A stretch of 34,597 nt of DNA from Deltaproteobacteria bacterium (lineage in GTDB: Bacteria; Desulfobacterota; Desulfobulbia; Desulfobulbales; VMSU01): positions 1 to 34,597 of the forward strand of contig JAJXUT010000020.1 of assembly GCA_021782655.1 (NCBI GenBank), written 5' to 3'. How positions within the stretch are numbered: the first letter of the stretch is position 1; each line of letters begins with the position of its first letter. The notes under the pieces were generated by a model. That model was not told the DNA's origin. It searched no databases and was given only the letters and a program-made list of their open reading frames with translations. Below are positions 23,106 to 32,854 of the stretch, in pieces. The translations under genes were made by a program, and so were the position numbers.

Positions 23106-25184
23106 TCAGTCCAGCAGGGCCTTGCGGCTCAGCCTGATTTTACCGCGCTGGTCGATCTCCAGCACCTTGACCTTGATCACGTCGCCCTCCTTGACCACGT
23201 CGCTGACCTTCTCCACCCGCCGCTTCTCCAGCTCGGAGATATGCACCAGGCCGTCAACGCCGGGCAGGATCTGGACAAAGGCGCCGAAATCGACCACCTT
23301 GACCACCGGGCCCTCGTAAACCTGACCGATCTCGGGGTCGGCGGTGATCCCCTGCACCCGGGCCTGCACCTGGGCCGCCACCTCGGCGTTGGGGGCGAAG
23401 ATCTTGACCTCGCCGTTGTCCTCCACGTCGATCTTGACGTCGTACTCGGCGGTCAGGGACTTGATCATCTTGCCCCCGGGGCCGATCAGATCGCGGATCT
23501 TGTCGGGGTTGATGCTCATCATCACCACCTTGGGGGCATAGACCGAGATCTCGGAACGCGGCGCGGCCAGGGCCTCATGCATCTTGCCCAGGATGTGCAG
23601 CCGTCCGTCTTTGGCCTGGGCCAGGGCCTGGCTCATGATCTCACGGGAGACCCCGTCGATCTTGATGTCCATCTGCAGGGCGGTCACCCCGCTGGCGGTG
23701 CCGGTGACCTTGAAGTCCATGTCGCCCAAGTGATCCTCGTCGCCCAAGATGTCGGAGAGGACGACGATGTCCTCGCCCTCCTTGATCAGGCCCATGGCGA
23801 TGCCGGACACCGGCTCCTTGATCGGCACCCCGGCGTCCATCAGGGAGAGGATGCCGCCGCAGACGGTGGCCATGGAGGAGGAACCGTTTGATTCCATGAC
23901 CTCGGAGACCACCCGGATGGTGTAGGGGAACTGCTCGTGACCGGGCAGCGCGGCGCTAATCGCCCGGGTGGCCAGGGCACCGTGGCCGATGTCCCGGCGG
24001 CTCGGGCCGCGCAGGGGCCGCACCTCGCCAACGCTGTAGGGCGGGAAGTTGTAGTGGAGCATGAAGGGCCGAAAGGCCATGCCGTAGAGCGATTCCACCC
24101 GCTGCTCGTCCTCGCCGCTGCCCAAGGTGGCGGAGACCATCACCTGGGTCTCGCCACGGGTGAAGAGGGCCGAGCCGTGTACCCGCGGCAACACCCCGAC
24201 CTCGGAGGTAATGGGCCGCACCTCGTCAAAGCGCCGGCCGTCGATCCGGGCCCGGTTGACGACGATGTGGTGGCGCATCACCGTTTTCTTCAAGCCGTGC
24301 AGCAGCTCCTTGGCCTCCTTGAGCGACACCGTCTCGTCGGCGGCCAACTCGTCCAGCACCCGCCTTTCCAACTCGTGATAGCGGTTAGAACGCTCCTGCT
24401 TGTCGGCGGTGGCGGTCACCTGCTCCATCTCCGGCTTGGCCAGGGCGATAATCCGGGAGAGCAGGGCCTCGTTGACCACCGGCGCCGAGACCGCCATCTT
24501 CGACTTGCCCACCGCGCCTTGCAGCTCGTCTTGCAGGTCGAGCAGGGGTTGCAGCCCGGCAAAGCCGAAGTAGATGGCGTCCAAGACCTCCTGCTCTGAA
24601 AGGTTGTCCGCCCCGCCCTCGACCATGACCACCGCCTGGCGCGAGCCGGCCACGATCAAGTCCAGACGGGACTTTTCTAGCTGGCTCCGGGTCGGGTTAA
24701 GCACCAGCGCCCCCTCCACCAGCCCCACTCGCACCCCGGCGATGGGGCCGTGAAAGGGGATGTCGGAGACGGCCAGGGCGGCGGAGGCGCCGACGATGGC
24801 CAGCACGTCCGGGTCGTTCTGCTGATCCATGGACAAGACGGTGGCGATCACCTGGGTCTCGTTACGGTAGCCGGCGGCGAACAGGGGCCGCAGGGGCCGG
24901 TCGATGAAGCGGCTGGTCAGGGTCTCCTTCTCGCTGGGACGGCCAATCTCCCGGCGGAAAAAGCTGCCCGGGATCTTGCCCACCGAGTACAGGCGCTCCT
25001 GATACTCCACGGTGAGCGGAAAGAAGTCTATATCCACCCGGGGCTCCTTCGCCGCAGTGGCAGTGACCAGCACCACCGTCTCGCCGCAGGTCACCAGGGC
25101 CGAGCCGTTGGCCTGTTTGGCCAGCCGCCCGCATTCAATGGTGAGCTCCCGCCCGCCGATCTCTGTTCTAACGGTCTTAATCAT
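23106..25184 (-). CDS. pnp: polyribonucleotide nucleotidyltransferase (PNPase)
   Basis: This 692-residue phosphorolytic 3'-5' exoribonuclease has normal length and domain order. Two RNase PH-type domains come first (the second with GDEDHLGDMDFKVTGT, holding the catalytic aspartates), then a KH domain (GPGGKMIKSL) and a C-terminal S1 domain (GQVYEGPVVKVVDFGAFVQI). ATG 25184 is chosen with AGGAG upstream; a TTG one codon earlier is the only alternative. It follows rpsO after a 340-bp gap, as in many bacteria, with a hairpin in its leader. Confidence 0.98.
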   Translation of the reverse strand: MIKTVRTEIGGRELTIECGRLAKQANGSALVTCGETVVLVTATAAKEPRVDIDFFPLTVEYQERLYSVGKIPGSFFRREIGRPSEKETLTSRFIDRPLRPLFAAGYRNETQVIATVLSMDQQNDPDVLAIVGASAALAVSDIPFHGPIAGVRVGLVEGALVLNPTRSQLEKSRLDLIVAGSRQAVVMVEGGADNLSEQEVLDAIYFGFAGLQPLLDLQDELQGAVGKSKMAVSAPVVNEALLSRIIALAKPEMEQVTATADKQERSNRYHELERRVLDELAADETVSLKEAKELLHGLKKTVMRHHIVVNRARIDGRRFDEVRPITSEVGVLPRVHGSALFTRGETQVMVSATLGSGEDEQRVESLYGMAFRPFMLHYNFPPYSVGEVRPLRGPSRRDIGHGALATRAISAALPGHEQFPYTIRVVSEVMESNGSSSMATVCGGILSLMDAGVPIKEPVSGIAMGLIKEGEDIVVLSDILGDEDHLGDMDFKVTGTASGVTALQMDIKIDGVSREIMSQALAQAKDGRLHILGKMHEALAAPRSEISVYAPKVVMMSINPDKIRDLIGPGGKMIKSLTAEYDVKIDVEDNGEVKIFAPNAEVAAQVQARVQGITADPEIGQVYEGPVVKVVDFGAFVQILPGVDGLVHISELEKRRVEKVSDVVKEGDVIKVKVLEIDQRGKIRLSRKALLD

Positions 25185-25526
25185 CAATTGCTCCTAAAGA
25201 TGCATGAAATGTGTCGTTACCGACACGAGAGATAATGCTAAGCCGTAGAATAGAAATAACCTAAGCAAACAAACCTCACCGTGACGGCATAACTAGCCGG
25301 CAGCATGGTAGAGAATTGTTGCAATTTATTTCCGCACGGCTACTCAAGGTGTAAAAATCAACCTCAATCAGGCCTATTATCTGGCTAGTTGCTATCGTCC
25401 TCCGCCGTCTATCAAAACCATGCCGCCCATGATCAGCGAAGCAAAGGATTTACAGCCAACGACGGCAGACCAACATTCAAGAGCGCCCCGACCAGCGGCC
25501 TGGCGCCCCCCCACCCTGCTCACCCC
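25185..25526 (-). promoter_or_regulatory. rpsO-pnp intergenic region and pnp leader
   Basis: These 342 bases contain no gene. Near the pnp start a 6-bp hairpin, GTGTCG-GTAA-CGACAC (25211-25226, minus strand), with a GNRA-type loop lies 27 bp before the ATG. In E. coli the pnp leader stem-loop is the target of autoregulation by RNase III and PNPase; a similar role is possible here but the structure is much shorter. The rest is AT-richer than the genes and may hold a pnp promoter. No obvious terminator follows rpsO. Confidence 0.45.
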
Positions 25527-25796
25527 TTACTTGCGGATACCCAAGGCCTGAATAACGCCGCGATACCTTTCGACATTGATCGTTTTCAGGTAATTGAGCA
25601 GCCGCCGGCGCTGGCCGACCAGCTTGAGCAGCCCCCGACGGGAGTGATGATCCTTCTTGTGGGCCTTGAAGTGCTCGGTCAGGTAGGTGATACGGCCCGA
25701 AAGCAGGGCGATCTGCACCTCTGGTGAGCCGGTATCGCCCTGATGGTGACCAAACTTCTCAATAAGCTCTTTCTTCTGTTCTGCTTGCAATGTCAC
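25527..25796 (-). CDS. rpsO: 30S ribosomal protein S15
   Basis: This 89-residue protein has the typical S15 signature ([17 protein letters not shown], then [20 protein letters not shown]). The start is GTG at 25796, with GGAGG 6 bp upstream, an unusual start for a ribosomal protein. It lies between truB and pnp in the conserved order. Confidence 0.98.
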   Translation of the reverse strand: MTLQAEQKKELIEKFGHHQGDTGSPEVQIALLSGRITYLTEHFKAHKKDHHSRRGLLKLVGQRRRLLNYLKTINVERYRGVIQALGIRK

Positions 25797-25870
25797 GGTG
25801 ATCCTCCATTTGACGTCATGTGTTGTTTACGGATACTTAGGCATCGTTTGTTAACCGGTGGCGTCCGGCT

Positions 25871-26650
25871 TTAAGACTCCATCGCCGGCAATCCGGCGTC
25901 CACGCAACCAGGGCTGAATCCGGGGGCGGCGGCCATCCACGCCGCAAGCCCGTCCAGAGTAAGCCCCCCAGCCAGCAGGACGGCGCGGGCCGACTCCTCG
26001 TCTCCCTCGAGCAGGTGGCCGGAGACGGCGGCGGCCACCGAAAAAGGGCCATTTTCAAGCCGCCTAAGTTCGATCAGATGCGCCCCGCAGCCCAAGGCCC
26101 GTCCGATATCGGCGGCCAGGGAGCGGATATAGGTGCCCTTGCCGCAGCGTACCCGAATACCCAGCCGCTCCCCCTTAACGAAGGTGGCGACCAGCTCCTC
26201 GATCCGCACCCGGCGGGCCTCTTTTTCGATCAGCACCCCCTGACGGGCGTACTGATAAAGGGGCCGGCCCTGATGCTTCAAGGCCGAGAAGGCGGGCGGG
26301 ATCTGCATCCGCTCGCCCAGGAAACCAGCCAGCACCGACTGGGCCGCCGCCAGATCCAAAGCCGGCGCCGGCCTCTCGCTGATCACCTGGCCCTCCAAGT
26401 CTTGGGTGTCGGTCTCCACCCCCAAGCGCAGGGTCGCCTCGTAGAGCTTATCACCCGCCATCAGTTGCGGGGTCAGCCGGGTGGCAGGCCGGCCCGCGCA
26501 GACGATCAGCAGCCCGGAGGCGAACGGGTCCAGGGTGCCGGTATGGCCGACCTTCTTGATCTTAAGCAGCCGCCGCACCCGTTGCACCATCCGAAACGAG
26601 GTGGGCCCCGCCGGCTTGTCGATCAGAAACACCCCCGCCTCAAGGCTCAT
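25871..26650 (-). CDS. truB: tRNA pseudouridine(55) synthase TruB
   Basis: This 259-residue enzyme converts U55 of tRNA to pseudouridine. The catalytic Asp lies in GHTGTLDPFASGLL, and the RCGKGTYIRSLAADIG block is conserved. The start ATG at 26650 is followed by MSLEAGVFLIDKPAGPTS, the usual TruB opening. The gene is preceded by repeat copy B rather than by nrnA directly, so its transcript passes through that repeat. Confidence 0.97.
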   Translation of the reverse strand: MSLEAGVFLIDKPAGPTSFRMVQRVRRLLKIKKVGHTGTLDPFASGLLIVCAGRPATRLTPQLMAGDKLYEATLRLGVETDTQDLEGQVISERPAPALDLAAAQSVLAGFLGERMQIPPAFSALKHQGRPLYQYARQGVLIEKEARRVRIEELVATFVKGERLGIRVRCGKGTYIRSLAADIGRALGCGAHLIELRRLENGPFSVAAAVSGHLLEGDEESARAVLLAGGLTLDGLAAWMAAAPGFSPGCVDAGLPAMES

Positions 26651-26660
26651 GGCCCAAGAC

Positions 26661-26852
26661 TGATAATCTCGCCCAACGATAGCCGAGGGCTAAGAAAAAG
26701 GGTCGACATGCCAGGCGCGGGTTGTGGTTGGCGAGTGAGGCCACACCTATGGCATGCAAAACGAGCCAAACCGCCCCGCAATTCTGTCCAATCCCCGCTG
26801 GCGTTGGATGGGTACGCGGCAGATCGATCCTTTGGCGACGCCATCAAAACTC
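26661..26852 (+). repeat. dispersed repeat, copy B (longest copy)
   Basis: The left part (26661 to about 26721) begins TGATAATCTCGCCCAA and ends CCAGGCGCGGG. The right part (26834-26852) is GGCGACGCCATCAAAACTC. About 112 bases lie between them. Copies A and C match the left part, and copy C also matches the right part with the middle missing. The element fills most of the 327-bp nrnA-truB gap, which has no other gene; the remaining bases to 26977 may be part of the element. Confidence 0.8.
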
Positions 26853-26977
26853 CCGCCCGGCGATTTGCAGGCTTAGGAGCCACGCGGAAACAACCTTGAC
26901 AACTTTCCACGATTATTACGGCTCCTTATGCCGTCGCCAGGCGGCTTGTTGTTTGAAGGTTATTTCCACTCGACGGC

Positions 26978-27958
26978 TTAATCCCGCTCGATCATGGGCA
27001 AGACCAGGGAAAAGATGCGATCCCGCACCTCCTGCAAGCCCTCGCCGTTGCAAAACTTACAGCCCGCCGCGTTGCGATGGCCGCCGCCGCCCAGCTCGCG
27101 CGCCACTGCCGCGACATCGTAGCCGTTGCCCTTGGAGCGCAGACTGACACTGATCACGTCCCGCTTCTCCTTCAGGAACACCGCCACCTTGACGCTGGAC
27201 AGGGAGCGCGGATAATTGATAAAGGACTCGGAGTCCTCGGGCTCGGTGCCGGTGACCTCGAACATGGCCTGGGTGGCGGTGATCAGGGCCAGCTTGCCGC
27301 CGCCGTAAAGCTCCAGGGTGGCGAGCACCGCCTGCAAGAGGTGCAGCCGCTGCTCGGTGAAGTTGTCGAACAGCTTGGCCGCCACCTGCTCCGGGCTCAC
27401 CCCCAGGGCCACCAGCTCCCCGGCGATGGCAAAGGTCCGGGCAGTGGTCGAGGCGTACTTGAAGGAGCCGGTGTCCGAAACGATGGCGGTGTACAGGCAA
27501 TAGGCGGCCTCCCGCGAGATCCCGGCCCCCAGCGCCCGCACCAGATCATAGACCATCTCCCCGGTGGAGGCCCGGCCGCAGTCCACCCAGCGCAGGTCGC
27601 CAAAGTCCTTGTGCCCGGCGTGGTGATCCACGACAATGGCGGGCTTGATGGCCAGTAACCACTCGGCCCGCGGCCCGAGCCGGAAACTGTCGCCGCAGTC
27701 GAGCGCGATCAGGCAGTCGGCGGCCAGCGGGTCGGGCGGTTTACAGACCAGCCGCTGGCAGTCGGGCAAAAAATCGTAGAGGTAGGAGACCGGCTCCTCG
27801 CTGTAACGAATCACCGTCTTGCCCATGCCCTCGAGCACATTGGCCAAGCCGAGCTGAGAGCCCAAGGCGTCGCCGTCGGGAAAGACGTGGGTCGCGACCA
27901 CCACGGTTCTAGCCTTCTGAATCGTCTGGATTATCTCGTTCAGATGCGCTCCGCTCAT
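26978..27958 (-). CDS. nrnA: DHH-DHHA1 phosphoesterase, NrnA-type nanoRNase / pAp phosphatase
   Basis: This 326-residue enzyme degrades short RNA oligonucleotides and, in some bacteria, 3'-phosphoadenosine 5'-phosphate. DHH-family metal motifs are visible: HVFPDGDALGS (Asp28, Asp30), ALDCGD (Asp87), and VVDHHAGH (Asp111-His112-His113). The C-terminal DHHA1 motif GGGGHRNAAG is intact. ATG 27958 has GGGAG 8 bp upstream and lies 50 bp inside the end of rbfA. It sits between rbfA and truB, as in many Gram-positive and deltaproteobacterial operons. Confidence 0.95.
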   Translation of the reverse strand: MSGAHLNEIIQTIQKARTVVVATHVFPDGDALGSQLGLANVLEGMGKTVIRYSEEPVSYLYDFLPDCQRLVCKPPDPLAADCLIALDCGDSFRLGPRAEWLLAIKPAIVVDHHAGHKDFGDLRWVDCGRASTGEMVYDLVRALGAGISREAAYCLYTAIVSDTGSFKYASTTARTFAIAGELVALGVSPEQVAAKLFDNFTEQRLHLLQAVLATLELYGGGKLALITATQAMFEVTGTEPEDSESFINYPRSLSSVKVAVFLKEKRDVISVSLRSKGNGYDVAAVARELGGGGHRNAAGCKFCNGEGLQEVRDRIFSLVLPMIERD

Positions 27959-28337
27959 CAGCAATCTCCCGCAGTATCCGCTCCATCTCCGCCTGCCGGG
28001 CCGCCGACAGGTCGCGCTTGAACAACAGCTCCGGCATATAGCGCAGGTTAAGCAGCTTGGCGAGATAGCTGCGCATGAACCCCCGCGAACTGGCCAGCCC
28101 CGCCTCCACCGACCGCAACTCGTCGTCCCGGCAACTAAAAAAAACAAAGGCTGTCCGCAGGTCGGGGGGAACCTCGACCCTAGAGATCGACACCCCGGCC
28201 AGGCGCTGGTCCTTGACCTCGTGCAGAAACAAAATGGCCAGCTCCTCGCGGATGGCGTCCGCCACCCGCGCCGGACGCCGACTGGCGGGCCGACCCAGCT
28301 CCGGGGCGGCGTATCTAGTCTTACGCGGGGCAGTCAT
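27909..28337 (-). CDS. rbfA: 30S ribosome-binding factor A
   Basis: This 142-residue KH-type ribosome assembly factor matures the 16S 5' end. The core pattern is present: RVADAIREELAILFLHEVKD, the strand GVSISRVEVPPDLRTAFVFF and the C-terminal MPELLFKRDLSAARQAEMERIL. A charged 20-residue N-terminal extension and an acidic tail flank it. It begins 7 bp after the infB stop and its last 50 bp are also the start of nrnA. Confidence 0.95.
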   Translation of the reverse strand: MTAPRKTRYAAPELGRPASRRPARVADAIREELAILFLHEVKDQRLAGVSISRVEVPPDLRTAFVFFSCRDDELRSVEAGLASSRGFMRSYLAKLLNLRYMPELLFKRDLSAARQAEMERILREIADERSASERDNPDDSEG

Positions 28338-28344
28338 GGCCGGC

Positions 28345-31068
28345 TTACAGCTTCCCCGCCACCTCGTCCATCACGAAGGGCTCCAAAAAGTCCCCGATCT
28401 TGATGTCGTTATAGCCCTCGATCCCCACCCCGCACTCGTAGCCCGCCACCACCTCCTTGACGTCGTCCTTGACCCGTCTGAGCGAGGAAATGACCCCGGT
28501 GAACACCACCACCCCGTCCCGCAGCAGGCGCACCTTGGCGTTGCGCTCCACCTTGCCCTCGGTCACGTAGCAACCGGCGATTGTCCCGACCTTGGGCACA
28601 CTGAAGGTCTGGCGCACCTCGATCCGACCCAGCACCCGTTCCACGAAGGTGGGCTCCAACATCCCGGTAATGGCCAGGCGGATGTCGTCTAAGGCATGGT
28701 AAATGACATCGTAGAAGCGAATATCAACGTTCTCGCTCTTGGCGAACTCCTGCACCTTGGAGCTGGGCCGGACGTTGAAGCCAATGATGATGGCGTTGGA
28801 GGCGGCGGCCAGGAGCACGTCGGAATCGGTGATGGTGCCGGTACCCTCATGCAGTACCCGGATCCGCACCTCCTCGTTGCCCAGGTTGGCGAGCGCCTGG
28901 CCAAAGGCCTCAAGCGTGCCCTGGACATCGGCCCGCAGGAGGACGAACAACTCCTTGACCTCACCCTCCTTCAGCTTGTCGAACAGGTTGTCGAGCGAGA
29001 CCTTGGAGGCTTTGCCCAACTGCAACTCCCGGCTCTTCATCTGCCGCTCGTTGCTCAGGTTCTTGGCCATCTTCTCGTCCGGCAGGACGATGAACTCGTC
29101 GCCCGACATCGGCACCCCGCTTAAGCCCTGGATCTCCACCGGCATGGCCGGCCCGGCCTCGTCAACCCTCTTGCCCTTGTCATCCAAGAGCATCCTGACC
29201 TTGCCGTAGAAATCGCCGACCACGCAGGCGTCGCCGGTCTTGAGCGTCCCCTGCTGCACCAGCACCGTGGCCAGGGGGCCGCGACCCTTGTGGAGATGGG
29301 CCTCGATCACCCGCCCCCGGGCCCGGCGGTGGGGATCGGCCTTCAACTCCAGCACCTCGGCCTGGAGCAGGATCTGCTCCAGCAGGCTGTCGATGCCGAT
29401 ATTCTTCTTGGCCGAGACCTCGCAGTAGATGGTATCCCCGCCCCACTCCTCGGGTACCAGCCCGAACTCGGACAGCTCGCGCTTGACCCGCATGGGGTCG
29501 GCGTTCTGCTTGTCGATCTTGTTCACCGCCACCACCATCGGCACCTGGGCCGCCTTGGCGTGGTTGATGGCCTCCTTGGTCTGATCCATCACCCCGTCGT
29601 CAGCGGCCACCACCAGCACCACCACATCGGTCACCTGGGCACCGCGGGAGCGCATCTCGGTGAAGGCTGCGTGGCCGGGGGTATCGAGGAAGACCACATC
29701 CCCCTTGCCGGAGCGCACATAATGGGCGCCGATATGCTGGGTGATGCCGCCCGCCTCGCCAGCGGCCACGTCGGTGTTGCGGATGGCGTCCAGGATGGAG
29801 GTCTTGCCGTGATCGACATGCCCCATGACCGTGACCACCGGGGGCCGGGGCAACATCTCGCCGCCCGAGGCCTCCTCCTCCAGGTTGATGACCGCCAGTT
29901 CGTCGGTCATCGCCCGCTCTATCTCGTAGCCGAAATCGGTGGCCACCAGGGTGGCGGTATCCACGTCCAGGGACTGGTTGACGGTGGCCATCACCCCCAG
30001 CTTCATCAGCTTGGCGATCAAATCGCTGACCTTGATGCCCATCCGGTGGGCAAAATCGCCGATGGTAATGGTGTCGTGGACGATGATCCGCCGCTTGATG
30101 GCCTTGGTTTCGCCCAAGGCCGAGCCACCGATCTCACCCTTCATCTTCTTGCCGCCGCCCCGGCCGCCCCGGCCGATCTTGAGCGAAGCGGCGAAACGTC
30201 CGCCCCCGGCCAGGGCCACATCCTCGATATCGAGTTCAGAGTAGCTCCGGCTCTTGAGCGAACCCTTCTTGCCCCGCGCCTCCTGGTCAACGGCATGGCT
30301 GAACTTGACGAACCGCTTGGCCTTGTGGCCCTTGCCCGCCTCGTCGTCCCCCGCCGTCTTCACCGGCGACGGCACGACCGGCGGCCCCCCCGCCGTCTTC
30401 CGGACCGGACGCGCCGCCGCCGGTGAAGACGGACGCTTAGGGGCCGAGGGCCGGGGGGTCTCGACCGGAATCTGAATCGCGGCCCGTTTGATCACCCGGG
30501 CAAACCCCTTCCTCGCCCCGTCCGCCTTGACTGACCTATCGTCGAGCCCGGAGTCCGGCTCCAGCGCTTCACTCGCCGGGGCCGGAGGCACCGGGATGGG
30601 CTCGGTTTCCGCCTCCTCCGGGCCGCCGCTGACCGGCTCTGACTCGACGCCAGCCTCGAGCTGTTCCTCGTTGACCGCCGGGGTCGGAACTACTGCCAGG
30701 CCCGGCATCCCGGCGACCGGGGCCTCGGCCTGATCTTCCAGCTCCGACTCTGGAGCGGAAACGGCGGCGTCAGACTCGTCCCCCGCCTTGGCCCCGGCGG
30801 TGTAAGCCTGTTCCACCGCCTGAAGGTCAAGGTTGGGCACCGCCTTGGTCCGACGGCGGATGATGGTGCCGCCGCTCTTGGCCTGAATCCGCTTTTCCTG
30901 CACCTCGGTGTGGGTGGAGAGCAGCCGGCTTCTGATGTCGGCAGCCACCGCCTCGTCCAGGGCGGAACTGTAGGTCTTAACGTCATATCCAAGTTCTATG
31001 AGCTTGGCCGCCAGCACCTTGCTATCCATGCCTACTTCTCTAGCCAACTCGTAAACCTTGACCTTCAT
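28345..31068 (-). CDS. infB: translation initiation factor IF-2
   Basis: This 907-residue GTPase delivers fMet-tRNA to the 30S subunit. It has the IF2-N start ([20 protein letters not shown]), a long Ala/Pro/Glu-rich linker with a basic stretch (about 60-320), a second IF2-N motif, and the GTPase core. G1 is GHVDHGKT around residue 416, with DTPGHAAF (G3) and NKID (G4) following. Domain II-IV strands follow. ATG 31068 has GGGAG 8 bp upstream; a start at 31089 is possible but has no ribosome site. It is flanked by ylxR and rbfA, as usual. Confidence 0.98.
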   Translation of the reverse strand: MKVKVYELAREVGMDSKVLAAKLIELGYDVKTYSSALDEAVAADIRSRLLSTHTEVQEKRIQAKSGGTIIRRRTKAVPNLDLQAVEQAYTAGAKAGDESDAAVSAPESELEDQAEAPVAGMPGLAVVPTPAVNEEQLEAGVESEPVSGGPEEAETEPIPVPPAPASEALEPDSGLDDRSVKADGARKGFARVIKRAAIQIPVETPRPSAPKRPSSPAAARPVRKTAGGPPVVPSPVKTAGDDEAGKGHKAKRFVKFSHAVDQEARGKKGSLKSRSYSELDIEDVALAGGGRFAASLKIGRGGRGGGKKMKGEIGGSALGETKAIKRRIIVHDTITIGDFAHRMGIKVSDLIAKLMKLGVMATVNQSLDVDTATLVATDFGYEIERAMTDELAVINLEEEASGGEMLPRPPVVTVMGHVDHGKTSILDAIRNTDVAAGEAGGITQHIGAHYVRSGKGDVVFLDTPGHAAFTEMRSRGAQVTDVVVLVVAADDGVMDQTKEAINHAKAAQVPMVVAVNKIDKQNADPMRVKRELSEFGLVPEEWGGDTIYCEVSAKKNIGIDSLLEQILLQAEVLELKADPHRRARGRVIEAHLHKGRGPLATVLVQQGTLKTGDACVVGDFYGKVRMLLDDKGKRVDEAGPAMPVEIQGLSGVPMSGDEFIVLPDEKMAKNLSNERQMKSRELQLGKASKVSLDNLFDKLKEGEVKELFVLLRADVQGTLEAFGQALANLGNEEVRIRVLHEGTGTITDSDVLLAAASNAIIIGFNVRPSSKVQEFAKSENVDIRFYDVIYHALDDIRLAITGMLEPTFVERVLGRIEVRQTFSVPKVGTIAGCYVTEGKVERNAKVRLLRDGVVVFTGVISSLRRVKDDVKEVVAGYECGVGIEGYNDIKIGDFLEPFVMDEVAGKL

Positions 31069-31134
31069 TGGACAAACTCCCGGTATCAACCACTATTTGC
31101 CGCCCCGCCCCCAGGCGAGACCATAAGATCGCAA

Positions 31135-31413
31135 CTAAACCTGTCCGCCGTCAAACACCTCGGCCAACCCCGGCGCGGGCACCAGCCCGCCGCCCTCCCC
31201 CGCCCGACGGCGCAAGGCCCAAGCCAAACGCCGGCCTTGGCGAATCAACCGCCGGTAACAACCGGCATTGGGGCAACAGTATCCCCCCCGTCCCGGCAAT
31301 ACCCGCCCGACATCGGCGACCACCAGACCCTCGCGGGCCGCCAGCCGCACCAATTCCGCCTGCGGCAACCTGCGACCGCAGCCCAGGCAGGTGCGTACTG
31401 GGCCTAAGCCCAT
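31135..31413 (-). CDS. ylxR: YlxR-family RNA-binding protein (DUF448)
   Basis: This 92-residue basic protein has the family signature RTCLGCGRRLPQAELVRL at its N-terminus and the GRGGYCCPNAGCYRRLIRQG block. In Bacillus and Clostridioides relatives it binds RNase P RNA or acts as a nucleoid/expression factor. An in-frame start at 31506 would overlap nusA and precede the family's usual opening; ATG 31413 (20 bp after the nusA stop) is chosen. Its ribosome site is poor, suggesting coupling to nusA. Confidence 0.9.
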   Translation of the reverse strand: MGLGPVRTCLGCGRRLPQAELVRLAAREGLVVADVGRVLPGRGGYCCPNAGCYRRLIRQGRRLAWALRRRAGEGGGLVPAPGLAEVFDGGQV

Positions 31414-31432
31414 GCCGCCGCGCGCCAAGGGC

Positions 31433-32731
31433 TTAGGGCGCCTGCCCCTCTTCCGGCCCCGACAGAGCCTCGCCCTCGACATCCTCGGACTTGGGGGCCG
31501 GGGCAAGCTTGGCCGCCTCGATCAGGGCCACGCAGCTCTCCGGTGAAAACCCCTCCAGGATCTCGGCCAGGGCGGCGGGATCGGTCTCCGCCAGTTCGAG
31601 CGAAGAGTTGATCCCCTGGTCGTAGAGGGTCTCGGCCAAACGCTGGTTGATCCCCTTGACCGCCAACAGGGATTGAAAGCCCTCTTCCATCATCTTCTGA
31701 TACTTCTGCTCGCTCTTGACGTCGATCCGCCAGCCCATCAGCTCGGAGGCCAGGCGGACGTTCTGCCCGCCCCGGCCAATGGCCAGCGACAACTGGTCGT
31801 CAGCCACCACCACCTGCAGGGCGCGGCGTTCCTCGTCCACCACCACCATCGACACCTCGGCGGGGGCCAGGGCGTTGGAGACGAACTTGGCCGGATCCGG
31901 GCTCCAAGGCACGATGTCGATCCGCTCGCCTTGCAGCTCTTGCACCACGTTCTGCACCCGCGACCCCTTCATGCCCACGCAGGCGCCCACCGGATCGACG
32001 TCGGACTCGGAGGAGGAGACCGCGATCTTAGCCCGCACCCCCGGTTCCCTGGCCACCGTCAGGATGGAGACAATGCCCTCGGCGATCTCCGGCACCTCGA
32101 TGGCGAACAGCTTGGCCACGAACTGCTTGTCGGTGCGGCTCAGCACCAACTGGGAGTCCCTGGCGTCCGGGCGCACGTCAATGAGCAGGGCCCGGATGCG
32201 GTCGCCCTGGTGGTAGGAACGCCGGGGCATCTGCTCGCCCTTAGGCAAAATGGCGTCGGTACGGCCCAGGTTGATGATGATGTTACCGCGCTCGAAGCGC
32301 TGGACAATACCGTTCACCACCTCGCCCTTGCGGTCCTTGAACATCTCGAAGACCACGTCACGCTCGGCATCCTTCATCTTCTGAATGATCACCTGCTTGG
32401 CGGACTGGGCCGCGATCCGGCCCAACTCGGAGACGTTCTCCATCTTGGAGCCCAGCTCGTCGTTCAACTCCACGTCCGGGTCGAGCTGCCGGGCCTCCTC
32501 CAGGGAAATCTGGGTCTGCTCGTCCTCGATTGTCTCGACCACGGTGCGGAACTGATACAATTCGACCTCGCCCGTCTCGTCGTTGAACTGGACCTCCATC
32601 TCCCGCCGCATCCCAAACTTCTTCTTGGCGGCGGACATGACCGCCTCTTCCAGTCCCTTGACCAGCAGCTCCCGGTTTATGCCCTTGTCCCTGCAAATCT
32701 GATCAATAACGCGCTTCAGCTCAGATATCAT
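31433..32731 (-). CDS. nusA: transcription termination/antitermination factor NusA
   Basis: This 432-residue protein has the N-terminal RNA polymerase-binding domain (1-125), S1 (about 135-200), two KH domains ([13 protein letters not shown] and [15 protein letters not shown]), and a single C-terminal helix-hairpin-helix acidic repeat (about 370-415), shorter than the two repeats of E. coli. A GGAG site precedes the ATG. It lies after rimP with repeat copy C in the gap. Confidence 0.97.
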   Translation of the reverse strand: MISELKRVIDQICRDKGINRELLVKGLEEAVMSAAKKKFGMRREMEVQFNDETGEVELYQFRTVVETIEDEQTQISLEEARQLDPDVELNDELGSKMENVSELGRIAAQSAKQVIIQKMKDAERDVVFEMFKDRKGEVVNGIVQRFERGNIIINLGRTDAILPKGEQMPRRSYHQGDRIRALLIDVRPDARDSQLVLSRTDKQFVAKLFAIEVPEIAEGIVSILTVAREPGVRAKIAVSSSESDVDPVGACVGMKGSRVQNVVQELQGERIDIVPWSPDPAKFVSNALAPAEVSMVVVDEERRALQVVVADDQLSLAIGRGGQNVRLASELMGWRIDVKSEQKYQKMMEEGFQSLLAVKGINQRLAETLYDQGINSSLELAETDPAALAEILEGFSPESCVALIEAAKLAPAPKSEDVEGEALSGPEEGQAP

Positions 32732-32775
32732 CCCACTTCTCCAAAACTCATGTCAGTTGGCCTGTCATTAAAAAT

Positions 32776-32854
32776 TGATGATCTCGCAAAAAAATAACCA
32801 CTGGCTAAACAAGAGGGCCGAGGTGCCAGGCGCAGGTGACGCCATCAAAATTCA
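32776..32854 (+). repeat. dispersed repeat, copy C (internally deleted)
   Basis: The repeat begins TGATGATCTCGCAAA, passes through CCAGGCGCAGG and ends GACGCCATCAAAATTC. It joins the left and right parts of copy B directly, with about 112 bases missing. Its right end includes the rimP stop codon and last codons; the rest is the rimP-nusA gap. Confidence 0.8.

Noticed and set aside
26647-26910. Minus-strand 87-codon frame between nrnA and truB
   Set aside because: Its translation is mostly the dispersed repeat (copy B); it lacks a good ribosome site and overlaps the truB start, so it is more likely repeat sequence than a gene.
29290-30426. Plus-strand open frame of 378 codons
   Set aside because: It lies wholly antisense to infB and has no domain pattern.
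31673-32797. Plus-strand open frame of 374 codons
   Set aside because: It is antisense to nusA and runs into repeat copy C.
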